DNA of 64,000 nt from Achromobacter sp. Bel. Its GTDB lineage: Bacteria > Pseudomonadota > Gammaproteobacteria > Burkholderiales > Burkholderiaceae_B. The translations under genes and the position numbers were made by a program. The stretch is taken from assembly GCF_012928505.1 (NCBI RefSeq), contig NZ_JABBJN010000004.1:1-64000 (forward strand), given 5' to 3'. The first letter of the stretch is position 1, and each line of letters opens with the position of its first letter. Under the pieces are notes generated by a model. That model was given only the letters and a program-made list of their open reading frames with translations, was not told the DNA's origin and searched no databases. This document shows positions 27,233 through 36,232 of the stretch, one piece after another.

Positions 27233-28696
27233 TCATTCAACCTTTTTGACGACCGGCGGCTTCCAACTGCCGTCCAATATGCCCTTCTCGCCCCAATAGG
27301 CCCGGATGTAGAGCGAAAAGGTTTCGGTGGGCGAAGGCAGCCAGTTGGCCTCCTTGTCCTTGCCCGGCGACGTCGGCCCGACATAGATCGTCAGCGAGCC
27401 GTCCGGTCCGCGTACCAGATCCTTGTTCTTGGTGCCCAACGAGTACCGATTCAAGTCGTTTGGACTGAAAAGATGATGCTTGTTGTACAGCGTGAGCGAC
27501 CAAAAGCCCTTGACCGGCGGTAGTTGCCCCGAAGCGAAGGTAATCTCGTACCGTTGCCCGCCGTCCAGTTGAATTCCCTTGGCGTCCATGTCGGTATAGA
27601 AGTACTGCGTTTCGATGGGCCGGTTGTCGAACATGTTCGACTTCGCCGTACCCGTCCGATTGAAGTAATCTACCCCGGTCTGGGCATTGTTTACCGAGCG
27701 GTTCCAGTTGTTGCCAGCCGGCGCGCCATTGTGCTTCCACTGGAAAAACGGCGCGATCACCTGTTCCTCCGTTTCCTTCGCGACCTGCATCAACGCTTCC
27801 TTGATGGCCGGGTCCTTTGCTGCGGCGGCCATCACCGCGCGGAACTGCGCGTACATGGCCTCTTCGCCCGGAAGCGGCGGCACCATGTCGAGCACTTGGC
27901 CGAACTGATCGAAGAACCGCTCCGGAACCACCCAGCGGGTTTCTCCCACGCTGGCGCTGTCCGGGGTGGGGTTGGGGATGTCGGCAGTCGCCTTCCAGTC
28001 GATGGACTTCATCTTGCCGTTGAAGTCTTTCAGCGGATAAAAGACCACCTGGTTGATCTTCTTCTGGATGGCCTGCCGGTCTTGGTCCGTGTCATCCATG
28101 AAGATGCGCGGAATGACGTTGGCCAGCGCTGTCGGGCTGCGAATAACAGCCTGCACGCCCTCGGGCTTCTTGCCTTTCCAATTTGGCCCCACCAACAAGT
28201 AGAAGCCGGGCTTGCTCTTGTAGGGTTTGCCCAGTTCTCCGAATTGATTGGTGCGGTGATCATAGAGCGCATAGACCCAGAACCGCTCCCCGAAATCAGG
28301 CACTTGGGCAATGACCGGCTCTTCGTCCAGTGAGAAGAACCCAAGCCCGTAGACCACGTCCTGGTTAGGGCACGTGACGAATGTTTCGCTGGGTTCAATG
28401 TAGTCGTGCAGCATGCCGACCTGCCCACGCGGGGCAACGGGCAAAATTCCGCCAAGCAGGCCGGGACGCGGGGCCTTGGTTATGCGATCGTTCCGATTGA
28501 GCATATTCACCATCGGCCAGCCCCACACGTACGCCATGCGACCGATCGCTTGAGCGTATTCGGGATGCATGATCACGTTGGGAGAGGGCTGCGTCTGCGG
28601 TGTGGCCTCTTGCTTCTGCGCCGCACCAGAGAGAAATGGAAACGCGCTCGCGAAAAAAAGCGCAGTAGAGAGTATTGCGACTCGTTGCTTGATCAT
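27233..28696 (-). CDS. Exported DUF1254/DUF1214-domain protein (paralogue)
   Basis: This 487-residue protein has a signal peptide ([25 protein letters not shown]). Conserved elements are [45 protein letters not shown], the central [22 protein letters not shown] and the DUF1214 segment [27 protein letters not shown]. It is only distantly similar to its downstream paralogue, so the pair may form a hetero-complex. The start at 28696 begins the signal peptide; the frame is open for 40 more codons upstream without similarity. A divergent AraC-type gene 138 bases away is the likely regulator. Confidence 0.85.
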   Translation of the reverse strand: MIKQRVAILSTALFFASAFPFLSGAAQKQEATPQTQPSPNVIMHPEYAQAIGRMAYVWGWPMVNMLNRNDRITKAPRPGLLGGILPVAPRGQVGMLHDYIEPSETFVTCPNQDVVYGLGFFSLDEEPVIAQVPDFGERFWVYALYDHRTNQFGELGKPYKSKPGFYLLVGPNWKGKKPEGVQAVIRSPTALANVIPRIFMDDTDQDRQAIQKKINQVVFYPLKDFNGKMKSIDWKATADIPNPTPDSASVGETRWVVPERFFDQFGQVLDMVPPLPGEEAMYAQFRAVMAAAAKDPAIKEALMQVAKETEEQVIAPFFQWKHNGAPAGNNWNRSVNNAQTGVDYFNRTGTAKSNMFDNRPIETQYFYTDMDAKGIQLDGGQRYEITFASGQLPPVKGFWSLTLYNKHHLFSPNDLNRYSLGTKNKDLVRGPDGSLTIYVGPTSPGKDKEANWLPSPTETFSLYIRAYWGEKGILDGSWKPPVVKKVE

Positions 28697-28833
28697 GCCG
28701 TTCCTCGGTTGGGATGCGAATCGGGGACCTAATGGACGGATTTCTAAGTCGAACCCCATTATTCTTACCGGCGACGGAAGGTGAAGTCCATGGTAATTTT
28801 GGCAATAACTCTTCACGCCTTCCGAGAGAAACC

Positions 28834-29745
28834 ATGGAGTTGCAACGTTTCGAATCGTTCGGACAGTTCGAGAATGCGGTCGTCAATGTCGACCTAAAGG
28901 TGCGTCTACTGGGCACTAAGGACGGAAGATGGCGGCTCGGGCATACCGATGTCGGCGGCATCACCGTTCAGCAGGGCATGGAGACGGTTCCAAATCTGTG
29001 CGAGGCTTCTGGCTGGCCCACACATTTGATGTTCTTGTTGTCTCCGGGACGGCCTAGCGCCACCTGGTTGAACGGCGTTCCGTTTGCTGACGGCAAGGTG
29101 GGAGTTCTTGCACCCAGACGAGGGTTTGTCTTCCGAGCGGAAGGGCCTAACGAATGGACAACTATCGCTCTGCCCCTGGCTTCATGGCTGTTGAATGCGG
29201 ATAACGAAGCGGGCAGGATATTGCGCGGCTGGACCCGATCAACGCAAATGTTGGACACGACGCCGAGTGCGATTGAGACGCTGAAACACGCGGCTTTGAT
29301 CGCGTCGGCCCCATGCACGCCCACCGCAACCGGCCGCTTGCTGATCGAGAACGCCATCGTGGCCCTTGTGCACTCGCGCCGCCAGCGATCGGCAGCGATC
29401 GGACGCCCAGGCGTCTCGCCTCACGCGTTGTGCGATGCCACGCTAGACCTATTCGATCTGATGGACGGGACCGCCTCGGATGCCGACAGGCTTGATGGCT
29501 TGCCGCTCGGACGAAGATCATTGAGTAGCTTCTTCCACAACTGCTTTGGTTTAGGCCCCGTGCAGTACCTCCACTTGAGGCGTCTGCACGCAATACATTG
29601 GGCCTTGCTGAGTGCGGCCCGAGGCAACGCTTCAATTGCCGAGACGTTCGAGCTGCATGGCTATGCGTACTCTTCCTATGCCCTGGGGCAATATCGCCGC
29701 ATTTTTGGAGAGGCACCGTCGGCCACGCGTGAAAGAAGGCGATGA
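28834..29745 (+). CDS. AraC-family transcriptional regulator
   Basis: This is a 303-residue protein. The C-terminal ~100 residues are an AraC/XylS DNA-binding domain: [35 protein letters not shown] for the first HTH and linker, then [36 protein letters not shown], where the family's F-SxF-R-YK-FG-P pattern is clear. The N-terminal 200 residues are an AraC-like effector domain. GAGAG seven bases before the ATG at 28834 selects this start over the in-frame 28714. It is divergent from the DUF1254 operon and probably controls it. Confidence 0.88.
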   Translation: MELQRFESFGQFENAVVNVDLKVRLLGTKDGRWRLGHTDVGGITVQQGMETVPNLCEASGWPTHLMFLLSPGRPSATWLNGVPFADGKVGVLAPRRGFVFRAEGPNEWTTIALPLASWLLNADNEAGRILRGWTRSTQMLDTTPSAIETLKHAALIASAPCTPTATGRLLIENAIVALVHSRRQRSAAIGRPGVSPHALCDATLDLFDLMDGTASDADRLDGLPLGRRSLSSFFHNCFGLGPVQYLHLRRLHAIHWALLSAARGNASIAETFELHGYAYSSYALGQYRRIFGEAPSATRERRR

Positions 29746-29821
29746 GGCAGGGGGACTGCTTTCTACTAAACATTGTGGCCCAGCTTTCGCGTAAGACGTG
29801 GTTTTGTTAAACGCCGCCTAT

Positions 29822-29838
29822 GGGGCGGAGAGCGCCCC
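29822..29838. terminator. Short GC-rich hairpin after the AraC gene
   Basis: A perfect GGGGCG/CGCCCC stem with a GAGAG loop lies 77 bases past the AraC stop and before the integrase remnant. There is no T-run, so it is a weak terminator candidate. Confidence 0.4.
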
Positions 29839-29884
29839 TGCTTAGGAGCACACTGAATCTCCCTTTACTGAAATGGAGATTGTC

Positions 29885-30512
29885 ATGGAATCCGCGAATG
29901 TGGCCGTTGGTCGTCGTGTGCCATGGAACAAGGGAAAGCTGACCGGGCAGAAGCCGCCCCTAAAAGCTCCGAGAAATTTGGGCAATTCGAATGAGGCTTC
30001 CGATGGCTTCGAACACCCGGGAACTCGCGATGTTCAATCTCGCAATTGATAGCAAGCTTCGAGCGTGCGATCTTACGAGATTGCAGGTACAGGACATCCG
30101 TCACGGAAGCCATGTTGCCGCGCGAGCTACCGTCATGCAACAGAAGACCCAGCGTCCGGTCCAATTCGAGATTACGGAGCAAACCCGTGAGAGCCTTGAA
30201 GCATGGATCGAGGCGCGAGGGCTAAAGGCGGCGGATTTTCTGTTTCCGAGCCGGTTGCATACGTCGCCACATCTATCGACGCGGCAGTACGCCCGGATTG
30301 TGCATCGCTGGGTCGCATCGATTGGCCTAGACGATACCGCATATGGAACCCACACTATGCGCCGTACAAAAGCCTCTCTGATCTACCGCAGGACGAAGAA
30401 TCTTCGGGCTGTACAGCTCCTGCTCGGGCATACGAAGCTGGAAAGCACAGTTCGCTACTTTGGCATCGAGGTTGACGATGCTCTTGAGATGGCTGAACAA
30501 ACAGAGGTTTGA
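29885..30512 (+). pseudogene. Small tyrosine recombinase/integrase with a frameshift
   Basis: Two overlapping frames make one gene. The N-terminal frame starts at ATG 29885 (MESANVAVGRRVPWNKGKL) and goes out of phase at an AAAA run (29962-29965). Removing one A joins it to the downstream frame (..LRELWAI-type sequence onward), giving a ~208-residue single-domain integrase. Catalytic elements are intact downstream of the shift: Arg in SKLRACDLTRL, HTMRR, LLGHT and the nucleophile Tyr in STVRYFG. The usual N-terminal core-binding domain is absent, as in short integrases seen repeatedly in proteobacterial genomes. Translation from an internal ATG (29991) would give 173 residues that still carry all active-site boxes, so partial function cannot be excluded. 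Confidence 0.8.
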
Positions 30513-30517
30513 TGCAT

Positions 30518-30549
30518 CCTGGCCGGCGAGCGGTCGCTTGCCGGCCAGG
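30518..30549. repeat. Long perfect inverted repeat just after the integrase
   Basis: The arms CCTGGCCGGC (30518-30527) and GCCGGCCAGG (30540-30549) pair perfectly, and the inner AGCG/CGCT extends the stem with one G-T wobble to leave a 2-base loop. It begins six bases after the integrase stop, so it may be a terminator or a structured recombination site. The remaining bases up to the LysR start at 30947 contain no clear gene apart from the doubtful minus-strand frame at 30702-30875. Confidence 0.6.
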
Positions 30550-30701
30550 AGCGGCCGTTCGAACGCTCGCCTGGGGTTTGGATCGAAAAAACCAGGACTC
30601 CCAGTTGGACGTTCACGGCCAGGAGGTAAAGGCGATCGAGTCGGCCCACTATCGCGCAGTTGCAAAAACACGGGGAGCGCTACTTAGAGATACGCCTTGG
30701 A

Positions 30702-30875
30702 CTAACCGCCATTCGGAGGCACTCGAAAGCTCTCAATAATCTTCTTTTCGGCCTTTTGAAGTAGAGAGATCGTCACCGCTATCCATCTCGAAACACACTT
30801 TTTCGGGTGGCCCGGTGCCATGTCGGCAGGAGCCTGGGCGGCATTGTCTTGTTGTTCGGATGTCTTGTTTTCCAT
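30702..30875 (-). CDS. Doubtful small hypothetical protein
   Basis: A 57-codon frame starts MENKTSEQQDNAAQ and ends ESFRVPPNGG, divergent from the LysR gene with 71 bases between starts. Composition is protein-like (Lys/Glu-rich helix at AEKKIIESF) but there is no recognisable domain and no good Shine-Dalgarno. It may be chance. Confidence 0.25.
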   Translation of the reverse strand: MENKTSEQQDNAAQAPADMAPGHPKKCVSRWIAVTISLLQKAEKKIIESFRVPPNGG

Positions 30876-30946
30876 GAGCGAGATGTTCGAATATCCCTTA
30901 CCATCCGTAAAGTTGACCTTACTGATCGGAATGGTCAGGAATACTG

Positions 30947-31834
30947 ATGCGCAATTTGAATTTGGACCAACTTCAAACGCTGATAGCGATTGCAGATCTA
31001 GGCACGTTCGCAGCTGCCGCCCAGGCACTTCACCTTGCACCTCCGACGATCAGTTTGCATGTCAAGGAACTGGAATCTCGCATGCAGGCTCACCTGCTCG
31101 AGCGCGGTAGAAGGCAGACAGCGCTGACGCCAGCAGGGTTGGCACTGGTGCAAGAGGGGCGCAAGCTACTTGCCTCGAGCGACGATCTGATTGATCTCGT
31201 ACGCAGCACGGCAGCCGGCGGTGACGGCTTGGTAAAGATTGGGGTGTCGGTCGGCGTCGGAATGCGACGGCTGCCGCTGATGCTCGATGCCCTTAAGAGG
31301 CGAAAACCAGGAGTGGAACTGAAGCTGGAGGCAGTAGGATCAGCCGAGGCTATGCAACGGCTACATGCCGGGACTCTCGATATCGGCATCGTGGCCAGCC
31401 CCCAGCCTGCCGTCGCGCGTGTTGCGCTCGTTCCCTGGCGAAACGACCCAATGGTTGCACTGATACCTGCTTCCTGGGAGGTTCCCGAAACAGTGACACC
31501 AGAATGGTTGTCCACGAGGCGGTGGGCCTGTTTCGCGCCGGGCACCCAAATGTATGGCCTTGTTGCGTCGTGGTTCGGGCAGGCTGGCCTAAACCCGCGC
31601 CCCTATTTGACTCTGAGCTACCCCGGCGCATTGAAGAGCTTGGCCAGTGCCAGCCAGAGCGCCGCGATCTTGCCCTTGGAAGAAGTCGACGATCAACAGC
31701 GGACGCCAGACACATTGGTTCGCCCTCTTCACCCGCGGCTCATGCGCCCGATGGCCGTAGCGCATCGAAGCTTTCCCGCTCCCAGTGAGGCTATGACTGC
31801 CGTTCTGGAAGTCCTAGCAAAGTTCGCTACCTAA
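30947..31834 (+). CDS. LysR-family regulator
   Basis: This 295-residue LTTR has HTH sequence [41 protein letters not shown] and a standard effector domain beginning LVKIGVSVGVGMRRLP. It closely resembles the regulator at 58741-59637 in the HTH ([29 protein letters not shown]), so the two are likely paralogues with related operators. The target is unclear because the adjacent segment downstream is a decayed aldehyde dehydrogenase. The region 31835-32057 between them holds nothing I can support. Confidence 0.85.
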   Translation: MRNLNLDQLQTLIAIADLGTFAAAAQALHLAPPTISLHVKELESRMQAHLLERGRRQTALTPAGLALVQEGRKLLASSDDLIDLVRSTAAGGDGLVKIGVSVGVGMRRLPLMLDALKRRKPGVELKLEAVGSAEAMQRLHAGTLDIGIVASPQPAVARVALVPWRNDPMVALIPASWEVPETVTPEWLSTRRWACFAPGTQMYGLVASWFGQAGLNPRPYLTLSYPGALKSLASASQSAAILPLEEVDDQQRTPDTLVRPLHPRLMRPMAVAHRSFPAPSEAMTAVLEVLAKFAT

Positions 31835-32057
31835 CACGTGCGATCCCGAGAGGCCACGAAATTTCCCCCTTAGTTATTGACCCGCAATGCGAACAACCGC
31901 ACTGGGTGGGCAGTGGCTGCAACGGGTCGGGATCGGACAGCCGCGAATTCCTGTAACCAGCCAGAAGGGGACATTCTCGAGCATGCTCCGCCCGGCGATT
32001 TTTCGGCGCAATCGCATCTTCCTCCTCGCTCTGCCGCTCCAGTCTCCTGGGATCCTG

Positions 32058-32370
32058 TCAATGGAGGTCCGCAAACTCCAGCGTGGAGTCAGACGTGAAT
32101 TCCGAAGGCTTCACGACAACCGAGCAGCCCGCCGCCAACGCTGGCGCTACCTTCCACGGCTGCAGCAAGGGGGGATTCCACGGCGTGATGGCCGCCACAC
32201 CCCCCAGGGGTTCATGGCGTGTGTACGTAAAGTAGCCCTTCTTATCCAAGGCAGCGTCGATCCGTGAATCTTGTCCGCCAGATCGCCGTCATGTCCGTCC
32301 ACGGCCCTTCGGAAAAGGCGAAATGGGCGGCTTGCACCGCCGCATCCACGTCCTGCGCGCGGCCGCCTCC
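32058..32370 (-). pseudogene. Aldehyde dehydrogenase remnant, internally deleted and frameshifted
   Basis: Minus-strand translation gives three ALDH pieces in different frames. Immediately after the decarboxylase stop comes QDVDAAVQAAHFAFSEGPW (the N-terminal ALDH segment). Next, in another frame, is [11 protein letters not shown] (normally ~60 residues further on). Then, after a one-base loss at CTGCCTTGG, comes [15 protein letters not shown] and [22 protein letters not shown], the cofactor-binding Lys region. It stops at 32058 well before the catalytic Cys. The order behind the two-subunit decarboxylase suggests the intact gene once oxidised the aldehyde product. Confidence 0.8.
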
Positions 32371-32372
32371 GC

Positions 32373-32972
32373 TCAGAATGTCGGCAAGTCCAGGGCGGCC
32401 CGAAACCGATTCTTGACGTGGACGCCATCTCGCGGAGGAAGCGCGCGCGGTGGCTCGTCCGGCTGGATAAACACCTGCACGAATGCTACGCCGCGCCGGG
32501 CCTTCACCCGTTCCACGACTTCGCTCGTCTGATCGGTTTCACGGACGCTGAAGGCGTCCTTGATGCCGAACCCCCGCGCCACCGCCACCAGGTCGGTGCC
32601 CAGACTGGTGTGGCTGCGCTGCATGCCGGTTTCGCCGAAGTGGCCGTTATCCAGCACGACGATCGTCAGGTTCTTTGGATGTTTGGCGGCGATGGTGCCC
32701 AGGGTGCCGATGCCCATCAATTGTTCGCCATCCCCCGTTATCACGACGACCGAGCGCTCGGGCTGCGCCAGCGCCAGCCCAAGTCCCATTGCCGCCGCGC
32801 CGCCCATGGCCCCCCAGAGATAGAAGTTGTGGTCCCGGTCGCCGGCAGCAAAGACGTCATAGGACGGCGACCCCAGGCCGGAAATGACCAACGCGTCAGG
32901 AGCAGCGGCGATCAGTTGCGACACGAAGGAGCGACGTTCAACGGCGCAGGATGAGTTCACGTTTGCCGACAT
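32373..32972 (-). CDS. ThDP-dependent decarboxylase, beta (ThDP-binding) subunit, sulfopyruvate/phosphonopyruvate decarboxylase-like
   Basis: This 199-residue subunit carries the C-terminal pyrophosphate-binding half of a thiamine-diphosphate enzyme: GDGEQLMGIGTL with GDG at 80-82 and Asn109 in VVLDNGHFGE, the expected Mg/ThDP motif spacing. LWGAMGGAAAMGLGLA precedes it. In the ComDE sulfopyruvate decarboxylase and phosphonopyruvate decarboxylase groups the two halves are split or fused in this way. The start at 32972 overlaps the alpha-subunit stop by one base (TGATG), so the subunits are co-translated. An ALDH remnant follows directly. Confidence 0.82.
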   Translation of the reverse strand: MSANVNSSCAVERRSFVSQLIAAAPDALVISGLGSPSYDVFAAGDRDHNFYLWGAMGGAAAMGLGLALAQPERSVVVITGDGEQLMGIGTLGTIAAKHPKNLTIVVLDNGHFGETGMQRSHTSLGTDLVAVARGFGIKDAFSVRETDQTSEVVERVKARRGVAFVQVFIQPDEPPRALPPRDGVHVKNRFRAALDLPTF

Positions 32973-33508
32973 CAGTTTCTCTCCCATTTTTTGCGTCCGA
33001 TCAAGGTCTGCGACAGCAATACCGCCACCTGTTCCCCCGCCAGGAAGGCGGAATCGAGCGCGGCACTGACGATCTCGCCGACCTCTTCGGGATTCGACGC
33101 CCTAAGCACCGTGATGCCCATCAGTTCCAGCGCCTGCTGCGTCGTCTTGCCCATCGGCCCCTGCCACGGATTGAATTCGGCGTACTCACCGCGCATGGTC
33201 ACCAGCGTCAAGAAGGGAAAGTTGCAGCTGCGCAGCAACGAAAACATGTTCACACAATTGCCCACGCCGCTGCTTTGCATCAGCAGCGCGGCGCGCTGGC
33301 CACCAAGCCACGCGCCGCTGACCACCGCCACTCCCTCTTCTTCCGTCGTCAAAACGACGTCGTTGATGTCAGTATCCAGCTGAGCCTGCCGAATAGCGTA
33401 GGCGTGGCCGGCGTCCGGCACATAAGCGATCTGACGGATGCCGCCGGACTTCAAGGCGTCAAACACGGCTTGCTGCCAAGCCGGCGCCTCCGTAGTGGTC
33501 GATGTCAT
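32972..33508 (-). CDS. ThDP-dependent decarboxylase, alpha (Pyr-domain) subunit
   Basis: This 178-residue N-terminal-half subunit contains IAYVPDAGHAYAI and the activating Glu region LTTEEEGVAVVSGAWLGG (Glu56-58), followed by MQSSGVGNCVNMFSLLRSCNFPFLTLVTMRG, the pattern of ComD-like and phosphonopyruvate decarboxylase alpha domains. It forms the active site together with the beta subunit encoded next. Substrate (sulfopyruvate, phosphonopyruvate or another 3-substituted pyruvate) cannot be decided from sequence. A LysR gene lies divergently 116 bases away and probably controls the pair. Confidence 0.82.
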   Translation of the reverse strand: MTSTTTEAPAWQQAVFDALKSGGIRQIAYVPDAGHAYAIRQAQLDTDINDVVLTTEEEGVAVVSGAWLGGQRAALLMQSSGVGNCVNMFSLLRSCNFPFLTLVTMRGEYAEFNPWQGPMGKTTQQALELMGITVLRASNPEEVGEIVSAALDSAFLAGEQVAVLLSQTLIGRKKWERN

Positions 33509-33623
33509 GGTTCTATTCCCTGGGTCTGAGTACTTCGAGCCATCTTATATCGCTATAAAATTGCCAACTAAATAGAATTTCTTGATGGATCTCATCACCC
33601 ATCTGCATACCCCGGAGGCATGG

Positions 33624-34556
33624 ATGGATCTGAAGCAATTAAAGGCATTCGTGACGGTGGCGGAAGCCGGCAGCGTGACCAGCGCCGCGCGTCTGTTGAA
33701 CATCGTGCAGCCGGCGGTCTCGCGCCAGTTGAAACTGCTTGAAGAAGATATCGGCGCGCCGCTTTTCACTCGCGGCCGCCTTGGGATGGAGCTGACGGAT
33801 GCTGGAAAGACGCTCGAGGATTACGCTCGCCGGGCCTTGAACGAGCTCGATCGGGCGCGGGCCGAGATCCGGCCGTCCAGCGGGACCGTGGGAGGCATCG
33901 TTACCGTCGGACTGCTTCCCAGCACCGCCGACATGCTGTCGAGCGCCCTGTTGAGCGCGGTAGCAGCCCGCTACCCCGGCATTCGCCTGCGGCTGACGGC
34001 GGGCTATGCCGGGCACCTGCAATCCTGGCTAGAAACCGGAGACGTAGACTTTGCGCTGCTGTACGACTCAAAGCCGAATCCTGCTTTGAAATTCCGGCCA
34101 TTGCTGGAAGAAAGCCTGTGGTTCGTGGGTCCGCCGGCAAGCGGGCTGGACAAGCGCAACCCTGTGCGCATGGCCGACATCATCGGGCGTCCGCTGGTGC
34201 TGCCGAGTGCGCCGCACGGCCTGCGCTCCCTTGTCGAGCAGGCCGCGCGCACGCAGGAAACCGAACTGCATATCGTGGCGGAAACCAACGCGATGAGCGT
34301 GCAGAAGCGCCTGGTGCTGGACGGCCATGGTTACACCATCCTGCCCTCGATTGCGGTGGCAGATGACGTGGATCGGGGAATCTTGGCGGCATCACCGGTC
34401 GTTGATCCGCTGCTGATACGTCGCATCGTGCTAGCGCAGCCCACCACGCGCGCAGTGGCCAATTCCGTGCACTGCGTCATGAACGAACTGATCGACTGCG
34501 CGCGCGACGCAGTCCGGAAGGATCGCTGGCCTTCAGCGCGATGGCTCGCCAAATAG
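33624..34556 (+). CDS. LysR-family regulator (Cbl/NAC-like branch)
   Basis: This 310-residue LTTR has HTH sequence LKQLKAFVTVAEAGSVTSAARLLNIVQPAVSRQLKLLEEDIG and an effector domain from GIVTVGLLPSTADMLS. The start at 33624 is five bases after GGAGG; an in-frame ATG at 33582 is also possible. It is divergent from the two-subunit decarboxylase genes, its probable targets. Confidence 0.87.
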   Translation: MDLKQLKAFVTVAEAGSVTSAARLLNIVQPAVSRQLKLLEEDIGAPLFTRGRLGMELTDAGKTLEDYARRALNELDRARAEIRPSSGTVGGIVTVGLLPSTADMLSSALLSAVAARYPGIRLRLTAGYAGHLQSWLETGDVDFALLYDSKPNPALKFRPLLEESLWFVGPPASGLDKRNPVRMADIIGRPLVLPSAPHGLRSLVEQAARTQETELHIVAETNAMSVQKRLVLDGHGYTILPSIAVADDVDRGILAASPVVDPLLIRRIVLAQPTTRAVANSVHCVMNELIDCARDAVRKDRWPSARWLAK

Positions 34557-34667
34557 CAAGCGCCCGCACCATCTCCGGGTGTGATCATACCCATCACGAA
34601 ATTCTATTTATTCGACGTTTTCATAACGGATTAATCTGGGGCATCCCCATTGCGTTATGTGGTCAAC

Positions 34668-35157
34668 ATGCCTCCTCTCATCGACCTGGACCAGCGGTCT
34701 ACCGGTAAAACGGAATCGCGGTTGATGCCCGGCCCCGCGGGTGCGCTTGAAGTGCTTATCGACCGCACCGTCGCACGGCCTGCGCGATGCAGGATGGCTC
34801 GTCCTGCGCCCCAGCTTTCGGGGCGTGGAAAACAGCGCCGGCGTCTACGATCACGGCGTGGGCGAAACCCTGGACATCCTGACCGTGGTAGAGGCGGTGC
34901 GTCACGAATCTGTTCGGGCACCCTTAGCATTGATCGGCTTCTCTTTCGGCGCCTATGTGCTTGCCCGCGTGATCCGCCTGCTGGTCGACAGGGGAGCCGC
35001 ACCCTTGCCGCCATTGCTGGACTGGGCCCGACCCACCTCGCATCCCATCATCGTGGTCCCCGGTGCAGACCACTTCTTCAATCGTTCGCAGGATTTGCTG
35101 CTGTCCCTCGTCCTTGCGCACCTTCCCAAGGAGTCCGCCAAGGCTCGTACAGATTGA
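34668..35157 (+). pseudogene. Alpha/beta-hydrolase (COG2945-type) remnant, scrambled
   Basis: Pieces of one hydrolase lie in two frames. SRLMPGPAGALEVLIDR, in the frame starting at ATG 34668, matches the family N-terminus. After a deletion, the other frame reads LRDAGWLVLRPSFRGVENSAG, GVGETLDILTVVEAV and the nucleophile elbow IGFSFGAYV. A further gap of roughly 60 residues separates RVIRLL from LLDWARP..VVPGADHFFNRSQ, which holds the acid and His region. Missing are the HPHPLFGG segment and the strand after the elbow, so no functional enzyme is expected. It precedes two Bug receptor genes. Confidence 0.75.
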
Positions 35158-35226
35158 TCGCGGCTCGTCCATACACCTCCCCGATTCGCCAAAGAGCAAG
35201 AGGGAGGGTCCACCAAGGAGACAAAC

Positions 35227-36195
35227 ATGCGCTTTCCCATCAGGCGTTGGGCGTGCGGGGGCCTGGCATCCGCTTTCAGCGCCATAGCTCTGGCTGCCGC
35301 ACCGTATCCGGACAAGCCTATACGTCTTATCGTGCCATGGCCCGCAGGCGGCTCAGCGGACACTATCGGCCGATCGTTGGGCAATGCCTTGGGCAAACAC
35401 CTGAACGCAACGGTTGTAGTGGAAAACCTGGCTGGCGCATCCGGCACGATCGCCACCACGCAGTTCGCGCGCGCCGCGCCCGACGGTTATACCCTGCTGC
35501 TCGCCAGCAGTTCGGCCAACGTCTCGGCGCCCAATCTCTACGCCAAGGTCCATTTCGACCCTATCAAGGACTTCACACCGATCGGTGAGGTCGCGCTGGT
35601 GCCCAGCGTACTTATCGTTTCCGCCGAGTCCCCCTTCAAACGCCCCGCTGACATCGTGGCTGCTGCGCGCAAGCAACCCGGCACGCTCGTGTATGGCTCC
35701 GGTGGCACGGGAAATTCCGGGCACCTGTCCGGTGAACTTTTCAGTTCAATCAACGGAATCAAGGTCACGCACGTTCCCTACAAGGGCAACAACCCCGCCC
35801 TGACTGACCTGATGGGCGGGCGGCTCGACTTCATGTTCGACAACGGCGCAATTGGCCACATTCAGAGCCGGCGCGTACGCGCATTGGCCGTCGCATCGGA
35901 TACACGGCTCAAGGCCATCCCCGACGTGCCGACGTTCGAGGAGCTGGGCATGGCGGGGATGCAGCTGACGACATGGTTCGGCCTGGCCGCGCCCGCCGGC
36001 ACGCCCGCCCCGATCGTGGACAAGTTGAGCGGCGCGCTGAACGCCGTGATGTCCGATGCCGACTATTCGCAACGGTTGATCGCGATGGGCGCGGAATCGC
36101 GGCAGAGTACGCCGACTGCCTTCACTGCGTTCTGGGCGCAGGAGCTGGACAGGTATCGCAAGCTCATTCAGTCGGCGGGCATCCAGGTCAACTAG
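35227..36195 (+). CDS. Bug/TctC-family tripartite tricarboxylate receptor
   Basis: This 322-residue periplasmic receptor has a signal peptide ending ALAAA and mature sequence starting PYPDKPIRLIVPWPAGGSAD. VVVENLAGASGTIATTQFARAAPDGYTLLLAS, HVPYKGNNPALTDLMGGRLDFMF and IPDVPTFEELGM are all canonical. A GGAG ribosome site precedes the ATG. It is 37 bases upstream of a second, dissimilar Bug gene, probably in one transcript, and no TctAB genes adjoin it. Confidence 0.93.
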   Translation: MRFPIRRWACGGLASAFSAIALAAAPYPDKPIRLIVPWPAGGSADTIGRSLGNALGKHLNATVVVENLAGASGTIATTQFARAAPDGYTLLLASSSANVSAPNLYAKVHFDPIKDFTPIGEVALVPSVLIVSAESPFKRPADIVAAARKQPGTLVYGSGGTGNSGHLSGELFSSINGIKVTHVPYKGNNPALTDLMGGRLDFMFDNGAIGHIQSRRVRALAVASDTRLKAIPDVPTFEELGMAGMQLTTWFGLAAPAGTPAPIVDKLSGALNAVMSDADYSQRLIAMGAESRQSTPTAFTAFWAQELDRYRKLIQSAGIQVN

Positions 36196-36232
36196 GAGAC
36201 AACGGCTCACAGCAGCCGTTTGAGGAGACAGC

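Noticed and set aside
32373-33508. Split decarboxylase considered as acetolactate synthase
   Set aside because: The halves are too short and lack the central FAD-binding domain of that family.
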